From Buxus sempervirens (taxonomy: Eukaryota > Streptophyta > Magnoliopsida > Buxales > Buxaceae), in NCBI GenBank assembly GCA_947561395.2, contig OX387182.1, positions 56,939,283-57,003,282 of the forward strand: DNA of 64,000 bases. The letters run 5' to 3'. The position numbers and the translations under genes were made by a program. How positions within the stretch are numbered: the stretch's first letter is position 1; every line of letters starts with the position of its first letter. Below the pieces are notes generated by a model that saw nothing but the letters and a program-made list of their open reading frames with translations, was not told the origin of the DNA and did no database searches. Below, in pieces: positions 1 to 12,738 of this stretch.

Positions 1-1085
1 TGTGATAGTCTATATTCTTCTATCTAAACTTTTCTGCTAATTTATTTAAGAAGATTGCCTCAATCGTAGACCACGTGGCACAAAATCAAACTGATATTCT
101 GATACCTTTTGCCTCTATACTCATTCTCTACCAAGCTAGAGATTTTTTATCAAATCTGGCCTGATCTCACATGTTCTCTTCAGATCTACAGTATGCAAAT
201 ACTGTAGCTCTGGCAGCAGATTTGGAGTTTAAAATTGCTCAGGGGCGCATGCATTAAAATTTGATTTTTCCCATTTTGAAAGTTATAATCTAATTACATC
301 TCACCAGTTCATTTTATCAACTAATGATCACATCATCACAACACATATTGGTTACTTAAATTTGTCTTGTCTTGGATAAAGGAATTTTGTTTTATATTGA
401 GATATTGATGTGTATTTATGTATAATTTAATATTTACAGAAATTTCACTGAAGATTTTTCAATAACCACCAATTCTTCCTAAAGCAGGAAAAAGAGTTTG
501 TCAAAACAAAAATTTTCCCCGAACTCTTCTGCAAAATGTTTTCCATAAAGCCAAAAATATTAGCAAAATGAAAGCACAAGACTTTGGTAGTCCTATCAAG
601 AAGATGAAATAAAAACAAAAATTAGTATGAAAAGAGAAAAAGCCAGCAATGTCTAAATTGAATCTTAATTAAGATATTAATTGGCCACAAGAACTATTTG
701 AAATAAACTGAAATTTTATAGTCTCTCAATGAAATTGAGGATGATATTAAGCTTTAAAATACACCTCATGCATGTTAAAAAAAATTTCATTATACTTCAG
801 AGTTCAGAACAGAAATATGTGGAAGTGTTCTACTGCTAATATGTACATGGATGTTTCTGTAGGTGATGGGAGCTTAGGGTTTCTATGGTTGGAGATATAT
901 TGAGGGGCTATGGAGGTTCATGATCGAGGTTTAGGATGTATTATTCTGAGTAGCATTTTGTTTATTGCATAGGTTTTACTGTACATTCCATCTTCTGTTA
1001 TATATATATATATATATCTACATGGATGAAAAAGAGATTGTTGATCTAATGCATAAAACCAAAAAGGCATGCATGAATACCATAC
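1..1085. other. AT-rich non-coding sequence, left edge
   Basis: No exon could be supported on either strand. It should lie in an intron or 3' part of the OSCA-like gene. A perfect 9-bp inverted repeat with a 4-base loop is at 187-208, and a short TA microsatellite at about 1000-1017. Confidence 0.5.
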
Positions 1086-1322
1086 CACCTAAATTTCAAC
1101 TATTATATAACCTTGTCCACATAAAAGAAAATCATACCATTTTTTTTTTTGGAGGATGCTTTCACGTTGCAAATGGATATTATATGACAAAGTTCTCGAA
1201 GCCTGTCCTAAAGTTCAACCATTATATGACCTTGTCCACATAACAGAGACCATACCTTTTGTTTGAGGATGTTTCCACATTGCCAATGGCGTATTATATG
1301 ACAAAGTTCTCGAAGCTTGTCC
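1086..1322 (-). repeat. Tandem duplication of the 3' end of OSCA-like exon 5 plus intron start
   Basis: Two diverged copies of about 115-123 bp lie head to tail at 1086-1208 and 1209-1322. They share stretches such as tatatgacaaagttctcgaa and cttgtccacataa. On the minus strand the 1209-1322 copy is the true exon end (LRELCHII..QCG, donor after KQK). The other copy translates as LRELCHII and then loses the reading. It appears to be a local duplication within the decaying gene. Confidence 0.75.
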
Positions 1323-1450
1323 TCGTACACCGACATTTTTGCAGCATCTTCTCGAAATACATTCAAAAACATGGATACTTTGCTTTGTTTTGAGACCACA
1401 GATCTTCTTCTCAAGCCCTCTATCTTTCTTGCAATAGATGATGCCTGACT

Positions 1451-4400
1451 CTGTATATATTATTATACAACTGATCTTAATCAACAAAGAGAAAAGATAA
1501 CAAGTCCATAGGTCACCTTCAGCAAAGGCGCAAGTATGTTGGAAAAATGCTAAAATAAAATTTCAATATCTTTTACACACCACAATGCACCATAGAAAAT
1601 GCACACAACACATCCAATATGTTTATCCTGAAGCAACAAGGACTAGGAAACATGTTGATGTCTCATAGGAAAAGTTGTGTCCTCCAAACTCCAAAAAACC
1701 ATTTCCCATATAAGAAGATTGGGCAAGAAGTAGAAGAAGACTCCTTACAACAAAATGAAATTTTATTGGCCTTAGAGAGGATTTAAAGTTGGAAGAGAGA
1801 GGGAGGCAAAAAAAGCCTCAAGATGCTTAAGAGTTTTAAAACAACAATAACAATGACGAATGCTTGATCCAAACTAGTTGATGTTGGCGACATTACTTGT
1901 CAAAAAACCATACCTTTATTCAGACTACAAGCATCTAAACCATTTATGACAAACTATGTCTAGGTTCCTTCTCAATCTTCTCACACATCTACCTCAACAT
2001 CTTCATCTTAGAAACATTCATCCCATGTATAAGTTGCTTCTTTTTTGTTCAAAATTTATAATCCATGTATCATAGTGGACCCAATAACTGTCCTAAGAAA
2101 TTTACCTTTTAGTTAAAGGCGAGTATGTCAGTCATGGAACACTATAATAGCACCTCTCCACTTAGGCCATCCACCTCTAATTCTATATGCAACATCTTCA
2201 TCAATACTCCCTCTCTATTAATAATTGAACTAAAATAACAAATTGAGTGCTGTTGGTTCCAATCAGCTACCTTCAACTGACGATGACGCATAACAGTAGA
2301 AAAGAAGCCAACCAATTTCCAAAAATATTCTTATTGCATTGCTTCTAAATACACTAACACATGAAACAGAAGATCTCCAGAAAATTAAGGCTCAACCGAG
2401 GAAAAGGTTGGGATCCCATGGCCAATTTCAAAGTTGAACTAGCCCATCTCACATCTATTGGGGAGAAATAAGTATGTTTCCCAATCTCTAGTGCATGGTC
2501 AAGATAATATACAAATCAAGGTGTAAAAATAATTGACATTAAATCAAGTGAGTCAAGGGAGTTTCCAAATCTTTCTATCTTGGCTCCCCTCCTTAAAAAC
2601 TACCATTTATCTAATTAACAGAACTACACACCCATCAGTCATCCTTTTTCACATAGGGAAGAACAAAATGAACTAACTAGGCAAAACAGTTTCTTCTAGT
2701 TTTTTTCTTCTTTTTTTTTTAGTTATTTGGAATACTTTAGGAATTTATTTCAATCTCTTTCTGTATTAAGCTACATTCATCTGTGTGAAGTCACTCAAGA
2801 AGGCTTTCAATAAGGATGAAGTTTCACCACAGAAACTATAAACATAATTAACATACCAATACAAGTATCATTGTGCATCTATACTACAATAAAGCATTCA
2901 TCAATGTGGCCAAAAAAATTCAGATCATCATCAGCCAGTTCCCATCAGAGTGGGATCAACACGAATCTTCTCTCTATCCTGCTCTGTCAAAAATCATATC
3001 TTCTGTTAAGTTACGTTTTTGTAAGTCATGTTTTATAAATTTCATCCATGTCCTTTTAGGTCTTCCTCTTGATCTTTTAGATCCTTCAATACCCATCCTC
3101 TCATCTTACAAGTGCATCTTTAGGTCTCCGCTTTAAATGGCCAAAAAAATTCAAATGTTTAAGTAATTAAAAAAACTCAACCAAAAAAAAAAAAGAAGAA
3201 GAAGAAAGAAAAGGATACATTGCCAAGAGTTCTATTCAAGGGAAAACTAAGTCTCAATAAATGCAAACAAGTTAAACATCTTAGAATGAATTAACACATA
3301 AGAGATATAGAGGAAAGGAAATGATGCTTCTTCAATGAATAAGTAGTTAGACATAAATTACGAGCAATTTCCAAAACAAATATTTTTCCATTCAATAACC
3401 CATTTTTTAAGGAGTATATGAGGCTGGAAACTAATGAATTGCACAAAACTCCTATAGATTGAGATGTTTTCAAAATATTTGTTAAGGTTTTCATATCTAA
3501 AAACTTGTATTTGTTCAAATTCCAGGGTCTTTTTAGGGGTATCATCTATGTCTTCCATAAGTTAATAAACGCCAAGTACGTCACAGATTGCTCACTAGCA
3601 TCAGGAATTTCTTCAGGACAAGTGCAACAAACCCTCTTGGTCTCTTTGGTTGGAAGAGAAAACAAAAGCTTGTTCCTTCCTTTAAGCATAGGGATAAGTC
3701 CTGGCTTTCCGCTCTACTTGACCAGGATACGTCATCAAAAGGGAGCTGTAGGCTTCACTGCTTTCTCTAAATATGTTAACATAGTTAGTATTCACCATCT
3801 GATGGAAAGCCTTAAAAAACCATAGCACCTCATCTGTTGATTTCATCAAACATATCCAGACAAACTACAAAGAATCTTCCATTAAAGAAATAAAATACCG
3901 GCTGAAATAGTAGAAGAGGATTTTCCAAACATTAAAACACACTAAAACAAAAGGAGAATCAGATCTCTTAGTAAGAAAAAAATATAAATTGTTCAGTCAG
4001 TTGACAAACTTCAAAGTCTAGACAACACAAAGGCAACTGAATCAATCAAGTGAGGAAACAAGCATGCAAGGAAGGAAAGGACAATTGACCAAGCTTATTA
4101 TGCCATAATAGAATCTGAACATTTCTACTTTAACTCAGATAGCTAGACTATGAAGACTTTTACAGCAACTCAGAGAATCCAAAAGATAGGCTGCTAAATT
4201 TGTGTCCATTACTAATCATTCTCCTTGAAATCAAATCCTGAGAAACATAATAATCAGGAAGAAATTCAAACACTCGATCACACACAAAGATTTTTCCTGC
4301 AATCCTCTGCATCAGCTGAACACTTCAAATAAATCATTTGATAATGACCCAATTCCTTCCCTACATCTTGGAGGCTGATAAATAAGACGCAAGACTATGC

Positions 4401-5608
4401 TCACCCAAACAAAGGCCAGATACTTTATGATGAAGTTCAGAAAGTTATGCAATGTCCTTCCTTTCTGAATAAGTAGTAGCAGCTTTGTCCAAATTTTATT
4501 TCAGAATCAAAAAATAGGAAGACCCCTTCAAACCAGTGCTATCATTGATTTAAGTAGCCAAGAAAAATAATCAAACTGTCCTGTTCCCCCTTCTCGTATT
4601 AAGGATCGCTTGTAGGCATAACTATTTTGCTCCTACTTTAGTTCTCCTGTCCTATCTTCCCGTTTCTATCAATATACAGCTTGGCAGACTAAATTAGTCC
4701 AAGAATCGGCCCCATCAAATCTTTATGGAAGTGATCAGAAGATTTGGATTATCATAAACTAACACATCAGCATTGCCCAGATTGCCCTCATGGAAGAAAT
4801 TTTAGATTTACTGTCCACCTAACAAAAACAAGTTAAGCACACAATGAAGTAGCAACTCTTACTGAAAATTCTGAAATCTGATAAGGTGTCATAACATATA
4901 TAAGAAATTCTTCACTAATACATTCAGATCATCTTCTATTCTGTAAAATCAAAATGGTTACTCGTCAATAATTGGGGCATTGATGAATGCTAGCAAAAGT
5001 CTTTTAAGACACCACAAAGAGGTTCTAAGTTCAAAAATTTTTAATAAGCCTGAGCCTTTCTCGATGTTAATGAGCATGAGATGAGTTGCAAAATCTTAGC
5101 TAACTGGCTAGTTTAAATTCCTAGAGAACCTCAATGGACCTCCACTAGCAGGAGTCAAAGTCAGGAATATATAAAACAAGAAACAAGTGCCAACTTGCTT
5201 TGATATATCGGCAAGCCATGAACCAAATTACAGAAAAATTTAAGTCATTTTGAAAATATTGATTGAAGTCACTTAGTTTGGAATATTGTAAGCATATCTG
5301 AGAGTCTCTACATAATAACTACAACATCTAATACTCAATTAGACTATCTCTAATAACATGCTATTATTGCAAGTTTGCACCATATCAAACCAGTCATCAA
5401 TGAACATATTGTTAGGTTCCTTTATGCATATGAACAGATAATTGCAGCCTGCTAATTATCCACACCAAATAAATACAGTTTGATTCAACTAATAAATACA
5501 GTCAAAATACAAAATATGTAATTATTTTTCCAAGCAGTGATCACCATACAGCACTGAATAACAAAATAATGACTGCAATTGCTCAACTCTACCATGTCAA
5601 TTTCTTAC
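1451..5608 (-). other. OSCA-like intron 4
   Basis: AT-rich sequence between the exon ending at 5609 (donor GTAAGA) and the exon starting at 1450 (acceptor after tatacag). Apart from the RTE LINE relic at about 2925-3135, no coding feature was recognised. Confidence 0.6.
2925..3135 (-). mobile_element. RTE-type LINE 3'-end relic
   Basis: Read on the minus strand, this gives RGRPKRTWMKFIKHDLQKRN, then LTEDMIFDRA and a short run toward the stop, which is the typical C-terminal end of plant RTE-clade LINE proteins. The same terminal segment is recognisable at about 49900-50040 and 46700-46850 in the GLDH introns. It is truncated and lies in intron 4 of the OSCA-like gene. Confidence 0.6.
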
Positions 5609-5821
5609 CAGTAAATTCTCAACAACTTTTCCATCGTATAACATTTGATAAGAGTGATAAGAATAGGTATGGTGTTTGGTGAAGAAGTGTTCTACACAAC
5701 ACCCATGAGCCTTTTGTTCAGTGCAAAAAGGAATTTCTCAAACTAGAATAGTAAACTGATCGGGTCGATGCCTAAGGCTATAAAGGAGCCGAATTCTTTT
5801 CATTGATAAGTCCTGATATTC

Positions 5822-8800
5822 CTACAGATGCAATTGTACAAAAAAGACAAGAGTATATCAAATTATATGAAGATAAAATCCAAGTGAGAAATAAAGGGAA
5901 AAAAAAGGTATATAGACTACATAAATAGAAACTAAAATAATCATCATCATCAAAAGCCAATTGCCACAAAAGTAGGGACAGCGACACAAATCTTCCGTTA
6001 AATAAATAGAAACTAAAATAATTCAATTTCATTTAAATAAATTCATGGAAACTTATACAGCACATCATTGCTACAAACAAACACTTATAAAACAGTTAGT
6101 ATTCTGAAAATTTTGCTGAAGTATTAATGAGTATTCTTGATGCAGGTTGCAAAAATCAACATGAAGAACAAAAATGGGCCCACAACACAGTATTAATAAC
6201 AGCCATAGTTGCACACTAATGCTCCATGTTTTGGTCATAGTTAGACAGTTGACACTGTCCCACAATCCTATGGGTTCTCCAAATACCTCTTACCACAAGG
6301 CCACAACCCATGGCTGCAAGTTGCAACCATCATTAGTTGAAGTTCCTAAAAGTGTAATGCAAGGGGCAGTGCCTCAACTCTTCTTCTTTATTTCATTCAT
6401 TACCTTTTTTTTTAATCGTTAATGAAGCATGTGTGTGTATATCTATAGAAAAAAACGTTAAAATAGTACAATGGGACACCCAAAAGAGAAGGTGCAAGAT
6501 ACAATCCTCACCCACCAACCACCAACCCAAACATTGTTTTGAATCCATAGTCCCAAACGTATGACCTGGAGCATGATCTGAACAAGAAAAAAGGCATGTT
6601 ACAGCATGATTTGAACAAATCATTCAAATGCATGTTATGCAAGCCAAGAATCTAGTAATATGGTACCCACCCCCCAACAAAAAAAAAAAGGCCAAAGAAC
6701 AGTCAAAGTCTATGTACAGCAATTACAAATTTATGACACACCATCAGTCTCATAGATATAGCCACACAGTATCTTCTAAGGCCACCACCCGAATACCCTC
6801 TGAATAACAGAAGTATGGCAGCCTACTTGGGCACATGAGTAATAATTGAAACATGTATAACTAAAAGCAGCCCTTGTCGATCCTTGAAGATACATCTATT
6901 CCTCTCCTTCCACACACACCAACAAATAGCAAAAAATAGTAGCTGATATAATCGGCATCCTCTAACTCCTAGAAATGGAAACCTCCACCAAGCAAAAAGG
7001 TCACACAAGTTACGTGGAAGAACCCACTCTATACCAGTCAAAACTAGGAAATGCATACATATCTGTAGTGTGAAAGAGCAATACACAAGGAGATGATCAG
7101 CTCTCGCCCCACATTAGCAGCAAAAGATACAAATATGTGGTGATATCATCATATATGGCCGTCTTCTTTTCATCATATATGCAGCGTTAATCTTATTCCA
7201 CTAGGCAATCCACAAGAAACCTTCGATCCTCATGGGCACAGCAGGTTTTCACAGGGGTTTGAAATGAAAAGGAGCAGAGAAGTTGTATGAATTGAGACAA
7301 TGTAATGAAACAAAAGAACAAGTGAAGAGGCCAGATGAGTCAGGTATCCACATATGCTTGTCGAGAACTGGAGGGTGAATGACTAGACTTTCGACATGAG
7401 GAAAAGAGCAGATAATTGATCAATCACAACTCATCTAAGATCCCTTCAAAAGGATAAGTACCAATTAATACGATCATAAGAAGAAGACATGAAATCAATG
7501 ACCTTAGAATCAGGGGAAGAAAAAACGCAAAATATCCTGCAGAAATGGGATGCAAAAGTGGAGTGTCCCCAACAGATTTCTAGCCAGAACAGATGGTATC
7601 ACCAGATCCAACACGAAATCGAACATGTTGATAAAAAATGGAAGCAAGGGATGCAATCGTCTTCTGAACATCTTTCTAAGTGGAACACACTTATCACACT
7701 TCTAAAAATGCAACTGACATGTTGACAAACCCTGTCCCTACAGAAAAGTTCAAGCATTGATTGAGCTTGATTAATGTTGCTAAATGTTGAGAAGAAGTGT
7801 ATCCCTAACCTTATTGGTTCAAGGTAAACATATGGAGAAATGACACAATGTGGCTGAATATTCACCAAGGTGAACATTGTTGGAGTGTGGCTCATATCTT
7901 ATCCAGGTTCGAAAAGTATATTGACAGTGCTAGGGAAGTAACTACACTTTGGAAATATAGGTTGTAACGCTATTCTTTTCCATATAGTGAAAAACATCTT
8001 CTTCTCTCTGATGGATGTACCCAAACCGCCAAATCACATAAAATCTATATGCAGCTTCTTTGACCTTCCTTTTAATTTTCACAAACACACAATTTAATAT
8101 TCAACACCGCAATTTATTATCATCATTAAATTATGTTTTTGCACATCATAGGAAAAAAACTAGGAAAACCTCAAGTCCAGCCTGAAGAATAGAAAAGAAA
8201 TCCTAATAATTTCCATAATAATCATAATATCTCCACAACACTGAATTCTGAAAGCTTACACTCTCTATAAATAAGTTAACAATCCAAAATCCTATTAACT
8301 ACGCAAATACCAGCTCTTAGCTTAATCTATCTTGACATTACACAAATATTAAGCAAATATTAAGAAAGCATTTTTTTTATGGGCTCTATATGGTCAAAGG
8401 TACAATCTTATTAATATGAGAAGAAGATGTTAACCCTAGTCAAGGGGAGCTTACGTGCCCTACTACTACTCAAATACAAAATCTACAGCCTTAATTTGAA
8501 TTCATCTTGGGATTCTTTTTGAGATCTATCATTTTCACAAATTTAAGGGCTGTTTGTACTACATCAACTTGTTATTTTTTTATCTCTATTTGTTCCACAT
8601 CACCATTGACAGCTATAAGATAGATTTAGTAGTTTCCGTTACGATTTCAGAAAGATGGTCTACAGATTATAAGAGTTCAACGGCAAGCACTACTGCACTG
8701 CAAATCTAAATTTATTTCACATGAACCAAACGGAAATACAGACAATTAATAGAGCATACAAGAAAAATGCTACAATAAAACAATAGACAATACATATATT

Positions 8801-9212
8801 TTTGGACTGAAATATGTTAAAGGTATTCAACTTATGGTTCTTGTATATACTTAAAAGAGAAAATATAATTAAACGTAGAATTGGTTCTAACTAACGTATA
8901 CACAGCAGCAGGAGTTTCTAACATGCTTCAAGCTCTATACAAGAATCCAAGTAGCATGCTAAAAGTTACCCTAAAAAATAAAATAAAATAAATATAAACA
9001 AAGAAACAAAAAGACAGGATGTATGCCAAATAACATATGCAACTAGAATAACTGTAAGAGATAAGTACCATGATAAAGTTCCAAAATTGTATTATGATTC
9101 TACTAGTCATAAAATTAATTTCACTTTGATAATACATAACAAAAAGCAATAGCAGCTTCAAGAAATAAGTTTGTCAGTACATTTTGGAGAAGCTGCAAGG
9201 AAAAAAGATAAC
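5822..9212 (-). other. OSCA-like intron 3
   Basis: AT-rich intron with donor at 9212-9211 and acceptor just before 5821. It contains the L1 LINE remnant at 6800-7240; nothing else was recognised. Confidence 0.6.
6800..7240 (-). mobile_element. L1-type LINE remnant (zf-RVT region)
   Basis: The minus-strand translation shows the zinc-binding zf-RVT region that ends plant L1 reverse transcriptases: RRRPY, SPHICIFCC, a stop, CGARADHLLVYCSF, WWRFPF, and ICWCVWKERNRCIFKD. At least one stop interrupts it, and the reverse transcriptase itself is missing, so it is a dead 5'-truncated fragment inside OSCA-like intron 3. Confidence 0.75.
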
Positions 9213-10586
9213 CTTATACAGTAGGTATAATCCATAAGCAGATATAAAACATAAGCATGAAAAATGAACCCAAAGCCTGTGAAATGGAAAGACATTAGTA
9301 GGAGTGTTATGAGGCATAACTTTGTCAAGTTTAATTATACTTGAAAGATGACTTTTCTGGCTGAACAAAGACTACGACAAGAATTTAATAATACATTTAT
9401 CATCTTTGACATCCACAAATGTAAGTTCAGGGTAAGGAAAACATGTACTAAACTTCAATATTGATTTCAATGGAAAATGAAGCAAATTCCAACAATGGAA
9501 CAGAAATTCATAATGCACATCAGTTTAAGGAAAACATTTAGTGAACATCAATAATTATTTCAGTGGGGAAAAGAGGAAACAAAATTCCTATTTTGGACTC
9601 GTATATAATCTGCACTATTGAAGTCGGCCATTCGCACGATACAGTGGATAAGTAGGCCTTATTGCATGATAAGGCTTAATTTCTATAATTTTTGTGTGCA
9701 TCATGTCGTGCCGCATGATACATGATACGTAACGTGTGCACAACATCTAGAACCATGCTTGGAAGTGGTTCGAATATAAAAGGTGCTTATGAAGTAGTTT
9801 AAGCATGTTCAATATTGATTTATAATCAATACTCAGAGTTGGTGGGCACTTAAGAGGTGCTTATGAAATAGTTCAAGCATGTATTACTAGTAAATCTTAC
9901 CTAGGCTCTAATAATTTTGGAAACAGGTTTGGTTACTTTACAGATACACACAAATCATGATTTCATTTTCTTATACAATGCATTGCCATCTTTCTTGTAA
10001 ATAGTGATTAAGGAAATGCAGTCAAATGGTCACCTAGGCAACAACTTTGTCTTGCTAGGGCCCTTTTGATTTGAATATGACTTAGAAAAGTGATGATACG
10101 AGGCACTTGCCTATAGATGCCTAGGAATTAACTAAATAGACACCCAAAGAGCCATCTAAAACTTATTAATAGATTTTAAGTTGTATTATTTATTTGTTAG
10201 CATATCCTAAACTTATAAATTAACTCAAGATTTCAAATATTGCTGCCGAGGGGCATGCCAACCCCTCAGCCTTTATGGCATAGTGTAAAAAATCTGGAAA
10301 AATTTTACACCATTCCAGTGCTGGCATGGTGTAAAATGCCAATAAATTCCTCAATTTGAAAAAAAAAAGTGAGAAATTGTTGAGAATATGCTTTGAGTTG
10401 ATACTTGGAACTATAGAGCAATTTAAGTGGCTGTGAAATACAACAAAAACATAAAAAAAAATTCAAAAAAAAAAAGAAGGAAAGAAACAATTATCACCAA
10501 CATTACATGTACATGACCCAATTTATTATCTTATGATTCTATGTTTTTTAAACATAAGTTAGATACCTAATACATAAGATAAATAA

Positions 10587-10595
10587 AATTTATTA
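10587..10595. repeat. 9-bp target site duplication, left
   Basis: AATTTATTA directly before the left terminal repeat, repeated exactly at 12730-12738. Confidence 0.9.
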
Positions 10596-11344
10596 GGGAA
10601 ATTTACACAAACACCCCCTGAGGTTTGGGAAACTATCACGGACACCCCCTATGGTTCAAAAGTGATTACTTACTACCCCTGTAGTTTCAAAAAGCGTCGC
10701 TTACACCCCCTGCCGTTACTTTGTACACAAACGGCGTTAGGTATTTTTTTCAAATGGCGGAAATGCCCCTGTTCTCTTGTCCAATTTTCGTTCTCTTGTC
10801 CAATTTAGAGAGAAATCGAATGGAAGATGCCCTAATCTGCCATCTCCATTAACGGACACAAAATCAAAAATTTTCCGATTTATGTCGATGGGTTATGTCG
10901 ACGGGTCTGTTGAATCTTTCAAACAATTTCCTCCCTCTTCCAAACCCCCAATGAGCCAATAGCTCATCTTCGAACCCAGGAAGAATCCTCAAGCTTCTTT
11001 CATTGTTGTCGAGGATGTGTCGGCGACAAATCCACAGCTCTACTACTGCTGCTCTCCGTATCTCCCATCACCATTAACGAACACAAAATCGAAAAAACCC
11101 AACCAGAGAGAACACAAAAACAGACGGAAAGAAATTCAACAGAGAAGCTCTCGCTTTTAAAACTTGAAAACTATCTTCGCACACGGAACGAAGCGAACAA
11201 ACATCGATCTCTCATGGTTCGTGTGACATTGATGATTCGGCGAGCGAGAGAGACAAAGATGACATGAATAATCAAATCAAAATCACACAAGTAACAGAGA
11301 GAGGAAAAGAAAACGAGAAAGATGATGAATTAAATTTTTCTTTC

Positions 11345-11400
11345 TTTCTTTATATAAAACACTCGCTCTTCATCTGTTTCGCATGAGAAAGAAAGATCAA
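11345..11400 (+). promoter_or_regulatory. Possible captured core promoter in the Pack-MULE
   Basis: A TATA-like box (tttatataaaacac, about 11349) is followed by a C/T-rich start region and lies about 370 bp upstream of the captured coding sequence. It suggests the element picked up promoter and 5' leader along with the gene. Inference from position and motif only. Confidence 0.35.
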
Positions 11401-11430
11401 AATAGAAAAATAATATCTAGCAGCAGTAGT

Positions 11431-11749
11431 GGATTTGATTTGCTGGTTTGAGAATGCAAAGATACATCAATAGTGGCTGAATCAAAGTAGTTGGAAACTT
11501 CAAATTTTGTTACGAATCATGAGAACAGGGTGGCAACAAGGGTCTTGTATCTTGCTTGGTTTGGATTGGTTGGAGCATGGTTAGAATAGGCAGAAGGGGC
11601 TGCTTGAGATTGGGCGAAAATGGTGAAACCAAGTCCTGGATTTGATTTGCTGGTCTGAGAATGCAAAGATACATCAATAGTGGCTGAATCGAAGTAGTTG
11701 GAAACTTCAAATTTTGTTATGAATCATGAGAACAGGGTGGCAACAAGGG
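11431..11749 (+). repeat. Spaced direct repeat of about 110 bp inside the Pack-MULE
   Basis: The block starting tttgatttgctgg and running through atgagaacagggtggcaaca occurs at about 11433-11540 and again at about 11640-11748, with few differences and about 206 bp offset. The second copy runs into the captured reading frame. Confidence 0.8.
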
Positions 11750-12340
11750 AACGAACAGTGGCAAGCCCCACTCGCTCGAGCTCCATCCGTCTTGGAACGC
11801 CTCAAATCCATCAATCTCTACCGTCTCAGATTCGGGGAGATGAGCGCATTCTACTCAGCCACAACCGCCACCACTGTACAACCCTCGGAGACCGAGACCC
11901 ACCACACAGTGGAGCAAACCCAAGATGAAGAAGAAGACAAAGAAAGAGAAGAAGAAGAAGAAGAAACCCCGGGAGAAGAGACCCACGAAGTAGAAACCCT
12001 TGACTTGAATCCAAATCAATTTATGGACCATCACGTAATGAGAAGCACATCCGACATGGAGCCAGCGTCCGGCAAAGTGCCCGCCAAGCTAGCGCAGAAG
12101 ATGAAGAAATCGGTGAGTTCGAAGTCGGCCTTTGCACATTTCGAAGCAGAGGAGTTGGTGGAGAGGCGGCGACCCTTGACGGTGAAGGAGGAGAAGAGCA
12201 AAGCGATTCAGTCACAGCTATCCGGCGACGACCAGGAGGTGGATGCCAAGGCGGATGACTTCATCAACAGATTCAAGCAGCAGAGGCTCGATTCGATTAT
12301 TTGTTACAAGGACATGATAAACAGAGGCGCTTCACAGTGA
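11726..12340 (+). CDS. Captured DUF4408/DUF761-type protein fragment (204 aa) inside the Pack-MULE
   Basis: The frame is open for 204 residues from an ATG at 11726. It matches, from memory, plant DUF761 'cotton fibre protein' relatives. LARAPSVLERLKSINLYR is near the N terminus. An acidic middle follows, with a run of D/E between about residues 70 and 90. SGKVPAKLAQKMKKSVSSKS, the RRPLTVKEEKSKA block and the C-terminal DUF761 signature VDAKADDFINRFKQQ plus RLDSIICYKDMINRG come next. The usual N-terminal DUF4408 membrane helix is missing, so it looks like a truncated copy captured by the element. GC content is well above the flanking intron. Whether it is expressed is unknown. Function of the family is unclear; some members respond to pathogen signals. 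Confidence 0.7.
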   Translation: MRTGWQQGNEQWQAPLARAPSVLERLKSINLYRLRFGEMSAFYSATTATTVQPSETETHHTVEQTQDEEEDKEREEEEEETPGEETHEVETLDLNPNQFMDHHVMRSTSDMEPASGKVPAKLAQKMKKSVSSKSAFAHFEAEELVERRRPLTVKEEKSKAIQSQLSGDDQEVDAKADDFINRFKQQRLDSIICYKDMINRGASQ

Positions 12341-12729
12341 GCTTTTCATCTTCGATTAGGTTATAAACTTGTCGTTAATGTTGGGGTTAATGCTTTTAAT
12401 ATGGTGATGGTTGTGGGAATTAATTTAGATCCGAGTTTTGGCCATTGAATTCAAGTTCGTCTTCAGTTTACTTCGACTTAGGATTTCTTTTGTTTCTTTT
12501 GTTTTTGGAGTTTTCTGTAGCTTGGAGAAGAGAACGAAGAGCAACCTTTTCAGAGGGGCATTTCGACCATTTTGAAAATTAAGCTAACGGTGTTTGTGTG
12601 TGATGTAACGGCGGGGGTAGTGAGTGACACTTTTCGAAACCACTGGGGTAGTAAGTGATCACTTCTGAACCACAGGAGGATGTCCGTGACACTTTCCTAA
12701 ACCTCAAGGGGTGTACGTGTAAATTTATC

Positions 12730-12738
12730 AATTTATTA
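12730..12738. repeat. 9-bp target site duplication, right
   Basis: AATTTATTA directly after the right terminal repeat, matching 10587-10595. Confidence 0.9.

Larger units (their letters stand above)
10596..12729. mobile_element. Pack-MULE: non-autonomous Mutator-like element carrying a host gene fragment
   Basis: The ends are long inverted repeats of about 175 bp: left 10596-10771, right about 12551-12729. Both carry, in mirrored order, the blocks aaatttacac, acacccc, gaggttt, cacggaca, cttactacccc, cgccgttac or its variant, and atgcccct. The flanks carry an exact 9-bp target site duplication, AATTTATTA, at 10587-10595 and 12730-12738, which is the hallmark length for Mutator-like elements. 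There is no transposase. The interior holds a DUF761-type coding region and its possible promoter. Element class is firm from the repeats and duplication; 'Pack-MULE' rests on the captured coding sequence. Confidence 0.92.

Noticed and set aside
180..270. Possible plus-strand exon after cttcag, or the next OSCA-like exon on the minus strand
   Set aside because: Neither translation matched the expected OSCA continuation, and the segment contains a strong hairpin; left unannotated.
1141..1487. Frames shifted over the OSCA-like exon 5 (minus strand 1215-1487)
   Set aside because: Out of frame with the family alignment; the frame with SIARKIEGL is the correct one.
6071..6265. Frame with HQEYSLILQQNF near the OSCA-like exon 4, first considered as that exon's start
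   Set aside because: The real exon 4 was found at 5821-5609 with EYQDLSMKRIRLL; the other frame does not align.
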